A DNA stretch of 31,072 nucleotides from Stephanodiscus triporus. Lineage: Eukaryota; Bacillariophyta; Thalassiosirophyceae; Thalassiosirales; Thalassiosiraceae. The translations under genes and the position numbers were made by a program. Numbering within the stretch: the first letter of the stretch is position 1; each line of letters opens with the position of its first letter. Shown one piece after another: positions 10,233 through 21,388 of this stretch. The notes below the pieces were generated by a model, which saw only the letters and a list, made by a program, of their open reading frames with translations, was not told the origin of the DNA and made no database searches. The stretch covers positions 1-31,072 of the forward strand of contig JALLAZ010000046.1 in the NCBI GenBank assembly GCA_036939755.1, read 5' to 3'.

Positions 10233-11799
10233 ATGGCGACTGAGACTGCTGTATTGAGGCGTCGGGTTACCAACGCGAGGGGGAGGGAGAGCGAGAAGAA
10301 TGTTGTATCCGTGACCGACCATGGCGTCGAGAATGCCGTGACCGCCGACGCCATCCCAACGACTACGACGATGGAACCGGAACCGAGGGCTCGTTTCTCG
10401 TCCGGGGTCGCCTTTTATCCCCCCTCGGACAGGTTCTGGCGCATAGGCGGCAAGTGGTACGACTTCGCCGACTTCCTGCCAATCCATCCCGGAGGCGCCG
10501 ACGTGCTGAGGATGGCGCGCGACCGCTTCGACGACGCCACCTTCGTCTTCGAGTCGCACCACGCCGACTACAAGAGGGCGCGGGCGATCATACGCAAGTA
10601 CGAGGTCGACGTTTCGGTCGTGCGCGCGTCCGGCCTGAGTCGCAGGCCCCGCGCCCTCGTCGACGGCGCGGATCGTCCCGAGACGGCGACCCCCCGCCTC
10701 CTGGACGACGTGGCCTTCTACTCGGTGATGCGTCGCCGCGTGACGAAGTATCTCAGTTCCGTGGGATGTCCGAGGGGCGGCCCCACGTCGCAGTGCGTCG
10801 CGCTATTCTGGTCGTCGTTCGTCTCATGGTCGGGCTGCTACCTGTGGCTACTCTCGTCGGGATCGCCCGTCGCAGCCGTGTGTCTCGGATTCACGGCCGC
10901 GTGGCTGGGCGCGTTCGGGCATAATTGGGTCCATCATCCGAGGTATAGGCTTTGGGCAAGGCTGTCCCTCGACACGATCGGGTTCAGCAGCGACGCTTGG
11001 TTCCGGGAGCACAACTTGCAACACCAGTGAGTGATCACATATTATTATTGTTAAATGTAGACTTTCGTCCTTTGAATGTTTTTTGGCCCCGTTTCGAGAA
11101 ATAACCCGCCCGATCGCTTGTGCCTTCGTGAGCAGCATGTACACGAACACGCCGTGGGATAACCACTTCGAGGGATCGGCGCCCTTCCTCGTCACGGACC
11201 CGACCGTGGAGAGGAGCGCGTTGCAGAGGTTCGTCACGCCCTACCTCAACCCCCTCCTGCTATCGTTCGGCCTGTATGCCAATTACATAATCAACCTGGT
11301 CGAGGTATGCAAGGGAAACGACGTCGTCACGCCGTGGAAACTCTTTCTCCCCCTCGAAATCGCGGCCATGGCATACGCCTGGGGATGGCGAGGTCTGCTC
11401 CTCATGTATCTGTCCCACGCCATCCTCGGCGTGTACTACTTCACACTGGCGCTGATGAACCACAACGCCGAGAGATGTCACGACGTGTCGAAGCGCAACG
11501 CCGCACGAGACTGGGGCGAGGCGCAGCTAGTCTGCTCCGCCGACTGGGCCGTGGGCATGCCGTTCTGGGCCGCTGGCATCTTCCTGTGGCTGAATTATCA
11601 CACCGTTCACCACCTTTTCCCCCTCACGGACATGTCCCACCATCCGGCGATGCAACGAATATTGATCGAGACTTGCGAGGAATTCGGCGTCGACTACGTC
11701 GTCCAGTCGCCGGCAAAGATTTACCAGCAGATGATAGGCTCGTTTTCGTCACCGAGGGCATTGCTTCAAGAGATCATGGTGTACGGCGGAGGTATATGA
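10233..11799 (+). CDS. Cytochrome b5-fused fatty acid desaturase
   Basis: A di-iron, ER- or plastid-membrane acyl-lipid desaturase with a fused cytochrome b5 electron donor, of the kind used for polyunsaturated fatty acid or sphingolipid desaturation. Exons 10233..11026 and 11136..11799 are joined by a 109-bp GT-AG intron that splits the last His codon of box 2, giving about 485 residues. HPGG of the cytochrome b5 domain is at residues 85-88, with a second candidate heme His in FESHH near 108. Histidine boxes: HNWVHH at 230, HNLQHH at 260, and HTVHH at 420-424. Hydrophobic stretches flank them. Front-end desaturases usually have Gln as the first residue of box 3; here it is His, so regiospecificity cannot be assigned. 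The ATG at 10233 is preferred over the earlier in-frame ATG at 10113, whose translation looks like leader sequence. A right TIR lies just upstream. Confidence 0.9.
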
Positions 11800-12170
11800 C
11801 TATGAGGCTGGAACGCGGACAGTGGGGGATGATCCAAATGTGTGGTCTACCCGCATTCGCGAAGTCTTCGAGTCCAGATGGAATGACATCGTTATTATCG
11901 TGCTATTCACGTTTCGTCGGAGGTCGGGTCGATTTCCAGGGATGCAGGTCTTGAGCCTTTACTCCCAATCACATTCTACTTTGGACCGTGGTACTGTGTG
12001 ATGATAGTGTAGAAGTTAGAACAAGAAGAATACTCTAGAAGCATTATACCAAACACAAGCAGTATTCAGATCTTATGATCAAGCGTTAAGTAACATGTCA
12101 TTAAGTTTTCGGCTCGCGGCCAGTTTGGATGGACACAAGACAAGACAACACCATGTGCGCGCGATCATCT
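11800..12170. other. Convergent spacer between desaturase and bystin genes
   Basis: 371 bp between two 3' ends. No credible coding region or RNA gene is visible. The middle, near 12000-12080, is AT-richer. Confidence 0.45.
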
Positions 12171-13946
12171 CTACATCATCATAACATCGCTATTCCCTTG
12201 TTCGCTCCCGACGATCCGTTCTTCCCTCCACGCGGCGCTCCCGAACAGCTCCCGCCGAACCTCGACGGTGATCTTGGGATGGTAATGCACCTTCATCAGG
12301 TCGCGCAATTTTTCCTTGCCTCCGACTCCTATGTCGTTCTTGTACCGCTGTACGAATACCAGTAACGCCTGATGCCACAATACCGGCAGCTCTTCCACCC
12401 TGGACCCGGACCGCCGGTTCTTGGCGTCATCTTTGTCGTCGTCGCCTTCCTTGAACCTCGCGAAGTGGGCGACGAGGCTTTCGATCACAGGCGCGGGAAG
12501 GGAGTACTTCTTGTCCAGCAGCGTCCTCATGAATATCGACGTGGCGCCGTTGTACCCCCTCATCGTCGCCAGCTTGTGTAACGCCACGGCGGAGTGATGC
12601 ACGGGTATCGACACCTTCTGCAGCACGCTCGAGACGATGACCGCCTCGCGCAACGTGCAGTTGGATCCCCCCGCGCAAAGCGGGAGCAGTATGCCCTTGA
12701 AGAACGCCGCCGGCTTGTAAACGGCCTTCTTGAGGGCCGCGTAGTAGTGGTAGTTCAACTTCCTGTTCGCGTGGATGTCGGCCCGGACCGCGTCCAGCAG
12801 GACCAGGTTGTAGAACCTCTGTGCCATCTTGGGGTTGAGGTTCGACGCGAAGATGCGCGTAGCCGCGTACATGGCCTGGGGCGTCCACGTGTCCGGACGG
12901 GTCAGGTACAGTACCTCCTCCCAGTTGTGGAGGGAGGGCACGACCTTGAAGGCCTTGGGGAGCCTGCCGGAGGTGTAGCGCGTCAGGAGCTTGCCGATGT
13001 CGGTGTATACCTGGCAGAGGGTCCACACGTGTGAGGATTTGAGCGATCCGCTCAGCGGCGCGCACATGACGAGAGAAGGGAATGCGACAAAACGAACGAC
13101 CGGGGAAAGCAACTCTCATATACGCACCTGAACGACCTTCGGCGGCAGTTCCATCGTCCCCATCCCCATCTCCTCCTCCTCCTCCCCCCCCATGTCGTAC
13201 CCTCCCGCCCGTCCTCCGCCGCCGCCGCCGCGCTGCGACCGACGGGCCATCGCCTCCTTCTCCTCGATCTTCGCCATGACGATGTCGGCCAGGTTCCTGC
13301 TCCGCGGGGGCATTCCGTCTTCGCCGTCGCCGTCGCCGTCGCCGCCCATCATGTCGGACAGCAACGCCTCCTCCTCGGGCGTCAGCCCGATGGCGTTGGC
13401 GGACATGGTCACGTACCCGGCATCATCGCGTTTTACCATGATCTCCTCGTCGTCGTCGTCGTCGTCGTCCTGGTCCTCCTCCTCGACGTCGCCATCGTCG
13501 TCGCTGCTGTCCTCCTCCTCCTCCCCTCCCCGCCTCTTCGGCCCTCCCCCATTCCCCCGTTTCCGCCCCGCCTCCCGCGCGCCGCGCATCGCCTTCGTCA
13601 TCGTCATCGTCATCATCATCCTCGCGCCGCCCTCCTCCCCCTCCTCCTCCTCCAACGCGGTCATCTCGAGTCGCTGCTCGCGGCCCATGTCCAATATCTT
13701 CCTCGACGTCTTCTCGTCTAGGAATCCCATCCGCTCCTCGTCATCGCCGTAGTCGTCGTCGTCGTCGTCGTCGTCGTCCCTCCTCCTCCTCCCTCCGCCG
13801 CCGCGGGAGACCTTCCTCGTCGCGAACCTGCCGCGATTGTCGTCGTCCTGTATCACCTGACCGAGCGGGGCGTGGCGGGCGGCACGACCGACGTTGCTCC
13901 CCGACGACGACATCGCCGACATTTTCTTCTTGGGTTCCTTGGGCAT
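12171..13946 (-). CDS. Bystin / Enp1, small-subunit ribosome biogenesis factor
   Basis: Bystin (yeast Enp1) acts in processing and export of pre-40S ribosomes. The model is complement(13128..13946) joined to complement(12171..13010), with a 117-bp intron and phase 0 join reading KVVQ-VYTDIGKLL, giving about 552 residues. The C-terminal two thirds match bystin closely: GRLPKAFKVVPSLHNWEE, then ATRIFASNLNPKMAQRFYN, ALKKAVYKPAAFFKGILLP, CTLREAVIVSSVL and LLDKKYSLP. The N-terminal exon is low-complexity, with Asp/Glu runs from repeated GAC/GAG codons, usual for this protein but long here. The first residues MPKEPKKK are basic. It diverges from the purine-synthesis gene across 417 bp; both are growth-related, so co-regulation is conceivable but not shown. 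Confidence 0.93.
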
Positions 13947-14363
13947 TTTTGTAACACCCTTGTGCGCTCCGCGGGGGGGGGGGGGGGATGGAATCTCGGG
14001 GGTCGCTTTTGGTTTGCGTCTATTTTATTCCTCCTCCGAGACGAACAGTGCAACTGAATCGCCGTCGCGTTCGTTTATTGGGTTTGTGGCTTTGTTCTTT
14101 GGCTCTTCACGCCGCCCATGAAGTTGTCGTCGAGGGTATTCACTCCTGCTCTAGCCATCCAATTTTTACAATACGTGACGGACGGACGGCCACCAAATAA
14201 GGCGGGAAAGCCTCTCACTACTATTTTGAAGGTGAATGGAGTGTGTGAGAAGTACCTACCATACCAACGATAGGAGAGAACGGTGAGCTTAACTCCTTCA
14301 TTGAGCACAAATACATCGTCGTCAACTACAAGCGCGACAACACTCGACAGACGAGAAATAACG
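13947..14363. promoter_or_regulatory. Shared upstream region of bystin and purine fusion genes
   Basis: 417 bp between two divergently transcribed start codons, so it must contain both promoters. It has a run of 14 G at 13974-13987 and no protein-like ORF. I see no convincing TATA box or named operator. Confidence 0.45.
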
Positions 14364-14613
14364 ATGGCGATCCCAGACCTATCGCATGCGGACATTGTCG
14401 TGATCGGTTTCGGCGGCACGGCGCCGGCGAAGGTACGTTACGCTTCGTTTCTGGATCATCTTCCGATCTCATCATAGGCAGACTTGGCATCGTGTCGTGC
14501 CCTCTGCGTTCTCGGCCGCGGTCGTAGAACGGAGGTTTGGGCGTGACTCTTCCTCTACATTTACTCATACAATCGTGCGCCTGGATATTATTTCGGGGAT
14601 GATTGCATCTCTC

Positions 14614-14656
<43 letters not shown>

Positions 14657-15640
14657 GTCCCTCTGACTGCTTACGACGTGTGTGATGCGCGAACGACGTC
14701 TCACGACAGGTCCTACATCTAATCGCCAAGGCCAGCGCTCGGGGGGGGAACCTTTCCATCGAACCCGTCAGGTCGCAATCGATGGAGTACGAGCTTTTGA
14801 AAGCACCCTATCGGACCTTCCTCAATACCACTACTTCGAAGAGAGGCGGCGGAGGAAAGGACAAGCAAATGATCGTTTACAACCTCCCGTCGTCGCTCAC
14901 GGAATACCTCTCGACGGCGTGTCAGGAGGAGGCGGCGTACGTCCGATCGCGCCTCTACCGAGCGAGCGACGACTCCTACCGCCTCGTCGCGTACGATTCC
15001 AATTCCGGGTCCTTCTTGGGAACGTCGTCCGCGTCGTCGGACGCAGAGGCAGAGGCCGAGGAGGACGACGCCGGCCTGGCATCGCGCGTCCTCTCCGACC
15101 TACGCGCGAACGCGGCCCACGCGACGCTCACCGCTCTGTCCGACCTCGAGCGGGCCGCGGCGTCGCAGCTGAATCCCACCACCGCCCGCTCGGACACGGT
15201 CGTGCTCGTGGGGAACGGCGGACGGGAGCACGCGCTGGCGGTGTCGCTGGCGATGTCGCCGTTGGTCGGGGAGGTGATATGCCTCCCCGGCAACGGAGGC
15301 ACGCGCGCCGAGGGCGGCAAGATACGCAACGCGGGGGGGGTCTCGTCGATGGACAACGCGACGGTGATCGAGTACGTCGGGAGGGTGAACGCGGACATGG
15401 TCGTCGTCGGTCCCGAGCAGCCCTTGGTCGACGGCCTCGTGGACGAGCTCCACGCGCGGTGTCCGAACGTGAGGGCGTTCGGTCCCACCATGGCGGGGGC
15501 GCAGTTGGAAGCTAGCAAGGTGCGCGGCCTCGGTCGCTCGCGCGACGTCGTGTCTCGTTTTAGGCCGGCCGTTTTGGTCCTCGGTCGTATCGTTGCGAAG
15601 CTCTCGTCCCGAAGTTCTCTCTCATTCTTCTCTCGTCCCG

Positions 15641-15674
<34 letters not shown>

Positions 15675-18600
15675 NGGAGGGGGAGAAGTATAACGAGATG
15701 TAAAAAACTAAAATAAATCATTGAGTTTAGGAAATAATTTTTTTCTCGGTCGGTTTGTATCATTTAGTTAAACCCCGCCACACCGCCCTCAGTCAACCCC
15801 TTCCGCAGCGGCAGCCGGGGTGGGGCGGCGAAAAAAAACAAAAGCCATGCCGCTAGAGACTGGCGACCGGCTCCACCATGGTGGTTGTGTTTTTTGTTGG
15901 TAACGCGTATCGTAGGTAGTAGACAATAACCTAACTGTACTATTCCTATGTAGAAAAACTAGCTACTCTAAAAAATTATCAAAAATAAATGTTACCAGTA
16001 TTGTAAGCACTCATTTGTTGCGCTGACCAAGACTAGGGGTAGCTACCAGGAAAATTATCCACCAACGGCGTTCTTGGTGTTGGGCTGTCATTCCGGCCGC
16101 CGCGCCGCAATGACGGCGCTGAGACCATATTTGGACCCGATCGTCGCAAAGAAGAGGACCACGACAAAGACTTTGAGGGTGGAGGAGGAGGAGGAGGAGG
16201 AGGAGGAGGAGGGAGGAGAGTCTCTCCCGATTCGACCTTTTCTGGCAAGTCATGTGCCACGCATTCTCCCATCGCGGCGGGGGAGGGAGAGACGATGGTG
16301 CCAGCGGTGCGCCGCTGTTCTCCATCCCCCTCCCGGCGTGGTCATTTTCGTCATCTTTGTCTTTTTCGAGGAACCGGTGAGGGGGAAGATGTGGCGACGT
16401 TGACATCGCGTTGCAAATCATTGTCATCAAAAGTTGTTTTCGAGCGCCCTTTTCGGCACGCTCAATGCAACAGCATGCCTCGTGGCGGCAATCTCAGCAT
16501 CTGCGGCTGGAGCTGGGACGACCAGGGCCGACAGGGAGGTGGGCGCGGCAGTGGCGATGGACGACATCGGCGACGAAGAAGACGTCGAAGATGACGGCGA
16601 AGAGGACACGGACGGCACACCAACGGACGTTGGATTGGGGGGTGGTCGGCGGCATCGATGATGACAACGATGCAAGGGATGGATCCATGATATTCGCGGT
16701 GTAAATGGACTCAATTTTGACTAATCATTAGTTAGTATCTAACTTTAATCAAACTACCTTAGTCAAATTTTTCGACTTAAGAGTTTTTTTCGCACTTGCA
16801 CGAAGACGATTCTACGTGACTGGTTCCGATTCCATTCATGTATGTAGAGACTATGTTGTACCCACTATGTACCCACTTTTACATTAGGTAAAGAATTTTG
16901 CCTAAACCCTGTACATAAATACATACCTTGGCATGGCATGAGTCAAGGGAAGGCGTGACCTCGCAAATTCCCCCCCACACAAAAAAGTGCTTCTGAATCA
17001 TCGATCGATGTCATGTCATCGCCACCATCGTCACCATCACCAACGCCACCGCCACCCCGAATCACGGCGCGCACCTCCCCATGAGTCCTGTGCAGGCACT
17101 AGGGGGCGCGACTCGTTCTCACCACTCTCCTTCCCCTTGTTTTGGGCGCCAAAAGGGCACCCATCGAAAAATTGAGAGATGGGAGGGGCCGTGACCTTAG
17201 GTGGCTTCCGTTGTGTCAATAGACACAACAACCAACCGAAGGTCCGCTGAGGTGGGGGGAGGAGGTGATGTGATGAGATGCGCCCGAGGCAGAACGCATG
17301 GGGGGAAATTTTTCCTGTCATTTTGGGCGGCGAATGGGTTGACCAAAGAGAGAGAGAGAGAGGGACTGGGCGTCTGCCTTAAGCGGTCGCCCCTAGCCAC
17401 TAATTTATACAACAACCAACCAAAAACAGTGCAAGCATTGAGGATGGTATTTGGGATGATATTCGGTCGCGGCGTAATGTTGGGGGAGGACGATTACCCA
17501 TTCTTTTTGACGGCGTTGGAGCGACGAAAAATATGATAAAAACATCCACTCCGTGACCGTACACGCTCCCAAAAGTTGAAAAAACACACAACAACCAACC
17601 AAAAGACAGTGTCGGTAATGAGGGGAGGTGTTATGACGAGATGCGACGGCAGCAGAATGCATGGGGGGGACGAGTTCGCGTCGTTTGGGACGGCAAATGA
17701 GGCGACAAATAATAAAGATAATAAATCAGATCGTGGCCTTAGGTGGCTGCCGCCGGACGACGAATTCAACGCAACAACCAACCAAAAACATGCAGGCACC
17801 ACTGAGGGTAAACATTCTGGATGCGCGGCCTGATAGGGACGCAAGTGGAGAGCGATTACATCGATTTCGGGGCGATCGAGTTGGGAGAAGGTTAAAAATG
17901 AAATAAAATAGATGAGTGCACTAATTAATTATTTTCTTAGCATGTATAAAACATTGTTTAGTTGATCACCTATTACACAGCACGCCGTCGTCGCCGCGAG
18001 GGTCGTCGTCGCCGTCATCCTCGGGACGCGCCACGATCTCCTCCTCCTCCCCCCCCCGACGACGATGACGTCATCCCGCGACGACGACGACGATCGACGT
18101 CGCGAACGCCGGCGACTCCGTCCTTCCCGACGCCGCCGCGAGGCTCGTCGTCATCGTCGTCGTCGTCGACTTCGTCCGACCCTCTCGCGGGCGGCGGCCG
18201 GAGGAGGATGCCGTCGTCGTCGTCGTCGTCGTCGTCCGCCGGCGGCGAAGGCGCGGTCGAACGGCGGCCGCCGCCGCCCCGACGATTCCTCTTCCCGATC
18301 CCCCCCCCCTCCCCCGCCGCCGCTCCTCGTCGACGTCGTCGTCGCCCGAGTCGACGACGACGATCGATCGGCGGAGGACATCAGCTCTCGTCCCGAAGTT
18401 CTCTCTCATTCTTCTCTCGTCCCGCCCCCCCCCCTCCCCCCCCCGCCCCCTCCGTCGTCCCAGGCTTTCGCGAAAGATTTCCTCCAACAGCACGGCATCC
18501 CCACCGCGAAGTATCGCACCTTCACGTCCGCCGACGAGGCCATATCCTACGTCAAATCTCTAGACATCGCCTCTGATCGACAGGTCGTCAAGGCCTCCGG

Positions 18601-21388
18601 ACTCGCCGCCGGCAAGGGGGTGCTCCTGCCCGAGACACTCGACGAGACCGTCGACGCCATAAACGAGGTCATGTCCGACAGAGCGTTCGGGTCCGCGGGC
18701 GACACCTGCGTCGTCGATCCCACATGACAGGCCCGGAGGCTTCCTGCCTCGCGTTCTGCGACGGCAGGACGGCCAGGCTCATGCCCGCGGCGCAGGATCA
18801 CAAGCGCGCGCTCGACGGCGACGGGGGGCTCAACACCGGTGGCATGGGCGCGTACTCCCCGGCGCCGTGCGTCACGCCCGAGCTGCACCGCGAGATCGAA
18901 AGGATGTGCGTGAGGACGGTGGAGAAGATGGCGGAGAGGGGCACGCCGTACGTCGGCATCCTGTACGCAGGGATGATGTGAGTGCGCGCATCCCTCGTTC
19001 GGGACCTTCCCCCCGCCACCGCCACCGCCACCGCCACGACCTTCCGTCTCCGCGCGCATGAATAGTCCATCCGTTCGTTTCTCATCCTCGCGATGCCCGC
19101 CTCATCATTTTTGACCCCCGTCGTAATTTTACCCCCCCCCCCCCAAATGAACGTCGATTACATCAAGGCTCACGCCGAACGGTCCCTCCGTGCTCGAATT
19201 CAACTGCCGTTTCGGCGATCCCGAGACGCAGGTCATCCTCCCGCTCCTCGAGACCGACCTCTACGAGGTCATGATCGCGTGCTGCGACGGCAGGCTCGAC
19301 GACGTGGACGTGCGATTCAGGGAGAACGCCTCGGCCGCCACGGTGGTCTGCGCCGCGCGGGGATATCCGGAGTCGTATCCGAAAGGCATGTCCATACGGG
19401 GCCTGGACGACGCCGGCGCAGTCGACGGCGTCAAGGTCTACCACGCGGGGACGAGGTTGGACGACGACGATGCGCGGATCGCGCGCTGCAACGGGGGGCG
19501 GGTCCTCGCCGTGACCGGGACGGGATCGAGCCTCGCCGATGCCCTCGCTGCGTCGTACAAGGCCGTGAGCCAGATCGCCTTCGTCGACGATTCGAGCTGC
19601 AACGACGACCTAATGCACCACCGGACGGATATCGCCAAGGGCGCTGTTCGTAGGAGGCTGCGCATCGGGGTGCTGGGGTCCACTCGCGGCACGTCCCTCG
19701 TTCCGGTCATCGAGGCCTGCGCAAACGGGACCCTCCACGCCGAAATCGTCGCGGTAGTGAGCGATCGAAGCTCGGCGCCCATCCTCGAGAAGGGTAGGAG
19801 CCTGGGCGTCACTGTGACGACCAAATTTCTGTCGGCGAAGGGATTGAGCAGGGATCAATTTGACGCCGAGTGCACGTCCGTGTTGGTGGGCGCGGGCGTG
19901 GAGTACGTCTTGTTGGTGGGGTACATGAGGATTTTGTCGAAGGGATTCACCGATTATTGGGCGGGACGGTGCATTAATGTTCATCCGTCGTTGCTCCCGA
20001 AGCATTCGGGGGGGATGGATTTGGCAGTGAGTTTGTTAGTCGTCCAACTGCTTGCTTCCGGCCGAGCACTTCTTATTTTTGTTTCTTAATAATTTTTGTC
20101 TCTCTCTCCATTTCTTGGAAATGAATGAAAGGTGCACCAAGCAGTCATCGACAACAAAGAAACTGAAAGTGGTTGCACCATTCACGAAGTGACTGAAGAA
20201 GTCGACGGAGGACCCATCGTTGTCCAAAAAGTCGTCAAGGTCGAATCGGGCGAGACGGCCGAATCTCTGAAAGCCAAGGTACAAGCCCTCGAGGGACCAG
20301 CCTTCATTGAGGCCATTCGAAAGAAATGCAAGACCACTGTCAGCTACGCCGATGCGGGAGTGAGTATCGATGCTGGGAACTCGCTAGTTGAGCTCATCAA
20401 GCCGTCGTGCAAGGCGACTCGTCGGCCTGGATGCGATGCCGAACTGGGAGGGTTCGGTGGACTCTTCGACTTGGCGGCTGCGGGATACAAGTCAGAGGAC
20501 ACCATTATTATCGGCGCCACGGATGGTGTGGGTACCAAGCTACGTGTTGCCCACTTGACGAAGAAGCATGAATCAGTGGGCATAGATTTGGTTGCCATGT
20601 GCGTGAATGACCTCATCGTTGCAGGCGGGGAGCCTCTGTTTTTCCTGGACTACTTTGCCACGGGCAAGCTTGACGTGGAAGAGGCTGCATCTGTTGTACG
20701 GGGAATTGCGGAGGGATGCAGGCAAGCAGGATGCGGGCTGATTGGTGGTGAGACGGCCGAGATGCCGTCCATGTATGCACCCGGAGACTACGACTTGGCA
20801 GGCTTTAGCGTGGGTGCCGTCCACAGGGATAGGGTGCTGCCCCAAAATGTCAGCGCTGGCGATGTCCTCCTTGGGCTTCCAAGCAGTGGAATTCACAGCA
20901 ATGGGTTCAGCTTGGTGCGGAAGTTAGTGGAGAAGGCGAACTTGGAATACGACTCATCGTGTCCGTGGGACAAGAATGCCGGAACTGTAGGGGATTCACT
21001 CTTAACACCCACGAAAATTTATGTTAAGTGCTGCCTACCATTGCTAAATGAGCAACTGTTGACTGGACTTGCGCACATTACTGGAGGTGGGCTTCTCGAG
21101 AACTTGCCTCGAAGTCTTCCGTCGAACGTCAAGGCCGAAATCACGGGCCATCCACCCCTACCCAATGTCTTCAGCTGGATGAAGCAAATTAGTGGTTTGG
21201 ATGATCATGAAATGCTCCGTACCTTTAACTGCGGCATTGGTATGGTCCTCATTGTGAAGAAGGATTGCGTTGATGAGGCGAAATCCCTGCTACGCGAAGC
21301 AGGTGAAGGGGTGATCTATGACTTGGGTGTACTAACTGATCGCCAGGGCAGTGAAGAGCAAGTGGAAATGAAATCCAATCTCGCATAA
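14364..21388 (+). CDS. Trifunctional purine-synthesis enzyme GARS-GART-AIRS (PurD-PurN-PurM)
   Basis: It catalyses steps 2, 3 and 5 of de novo purine synthesis: GAR synthetase, GAR transformylase and AIR synthetase. Exons: 14364..14432, 14710..15519, 18464..18977, 19168..20026, 20132..21388; introns of 277, 2944, 190 and 105 bp, all GT-AG. About 1169 residues. Residues 1-186 are an unassigned leader; GARS starts near 187 (GNGGREHA) and covers the ATP-grasp (VVKASGLAAGKGV, LEFNCRFGDPETQ). GART is about 626-815 with INVHPSLLPKH (catalytic Asn and His) and EEVDGG (Asp). AIRS runs from about 820 (YADAGVSIDAGN, GATDGVGTKL). Exon 3 is one base short: its frame hits a stop at 18721-18726 and resumes at MTGPEASC. 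Flanking phases fit only if one base is restored, so this is a sequencing error or real lesion near 18715. Metazoans use the order GARS-AIRS-GART. Confidence 0.9.
14614..14651. repeat. (CT)n microsatellite in intron 1 of the purine gene
   Basis: About 19 uninterrupted CT units in the 277-bp first intron, upstream of the acceptor at 14709. It could serve as a polypyrimidine-like tract but is too far from the acceptor to assume so. Confidence 0.9.
15599..15650 (+). repeat. 52-bp direct repeat, copy 1
   Basis: Identical to 18383-18434. It starts AGCTCTCGTCCCGAAGTTCT and ends in GCCCCCCCCCC. This copy runs into the poly-C tract that ends at the N. Confidence 0.9.
15641..15675. other. Poly-C run ending in an assembly gap (N)
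   Basis: Thirty-four C are followed by a single N at 15675 and then GGAGGGGGAG. The ambiguous base marks a join or unresolved homopolymer. Distances across this point should not be trusted. Confidence 0.9.
16186..16220. repeat. (GGA)n microsatellite
   Basis: About ten GGA/GAG triplets inside the large intron. They generate spurious poly-Glu and poly-Pro ORFs on the two strands. Confidence 0.85.
17040..17830. repeat. Degenerate tandem array, about 182-bp unit
   Basis: The motif ACAACAACCAACC recurs at 17225, 17409, 17588 and, with one change, 17771, a spacing of 184, 179 and 183 bp. Other landmarks repeat in register: CCTTAGGTGGCT at about 17198 and 17732, with a degenerate form at 17378; and GATGCG...GCATGGGGGG at about 17277 and 17640. 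The segment from about 17040 ends like the other units, suggesting four to five copies. The copies are strongly diverged, so the array is old. Confidence 0.75.
18383..18434 (+). repeat. 52-bp direct repeat, copy 2
   Basis: Identical to 15599-15650, offset by 2784 bp. It lies 30 bp before the acceptor of the large intron. Collapsing the two copies would leave a 160-bp intron. Confidence 0.9.

Larger units (their letters stand above)
15520..18463 (+). other. 2.9-kb intron of the purine gene
   Basis: The donor follows AAG at 15519 (GTGCGC) and the acceptor CCCAG precedes GCT at 18464. Exons on both sides are in phase 0 and join within the GARS domain at EASK-AFAKDF. Every other intron in the window is 42-532 bp. 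It contains an assembly gap at 15675, a 52-bp exact direct repeat, microsatellites and an array of about 182-bp units. ORFs inside are Arg/Pro/Ser-rich low complexity; none is recognisable. Confidence 0.85.

Noticed and set aside
14682..15515. Plus-strand ORF of 277 codons overlapping the purine gene exon 2
   Set aside because: Arg/Gly-rich frame shadow of the GARS exon. The other frame carries the conserved GNGGREHA motif.
16011..16714. Overlapping ORFs on both strands in the large intron
   Set aside because: Driven by a GGA microsatellite; no start, splice or domain evidence.
16790..16850. Possible tRNA T-arm (GGTTCCGATTCC)
   Set aside because: No matching acceptor stem, anticodon arm or D-arm could be folded around it. 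I found no credible tRNA or rRNA gene in the window.
17040..17830. CRISPR array as an explanation for the regular spacing
   Set aside because: Units are about 182 bp and diverged over their whole length, without short identical repeats and unique spacers, and the genome is eukaryotic.
17962..18722. Two long plus-strand ORFs before exon 3 of the purine gene
   Set aside because: Upstream of the acceptor at 18464 they are low-complexity Arg/Pro/Ser from CGT/CGA triplets. Only the part after 18464 is coding.
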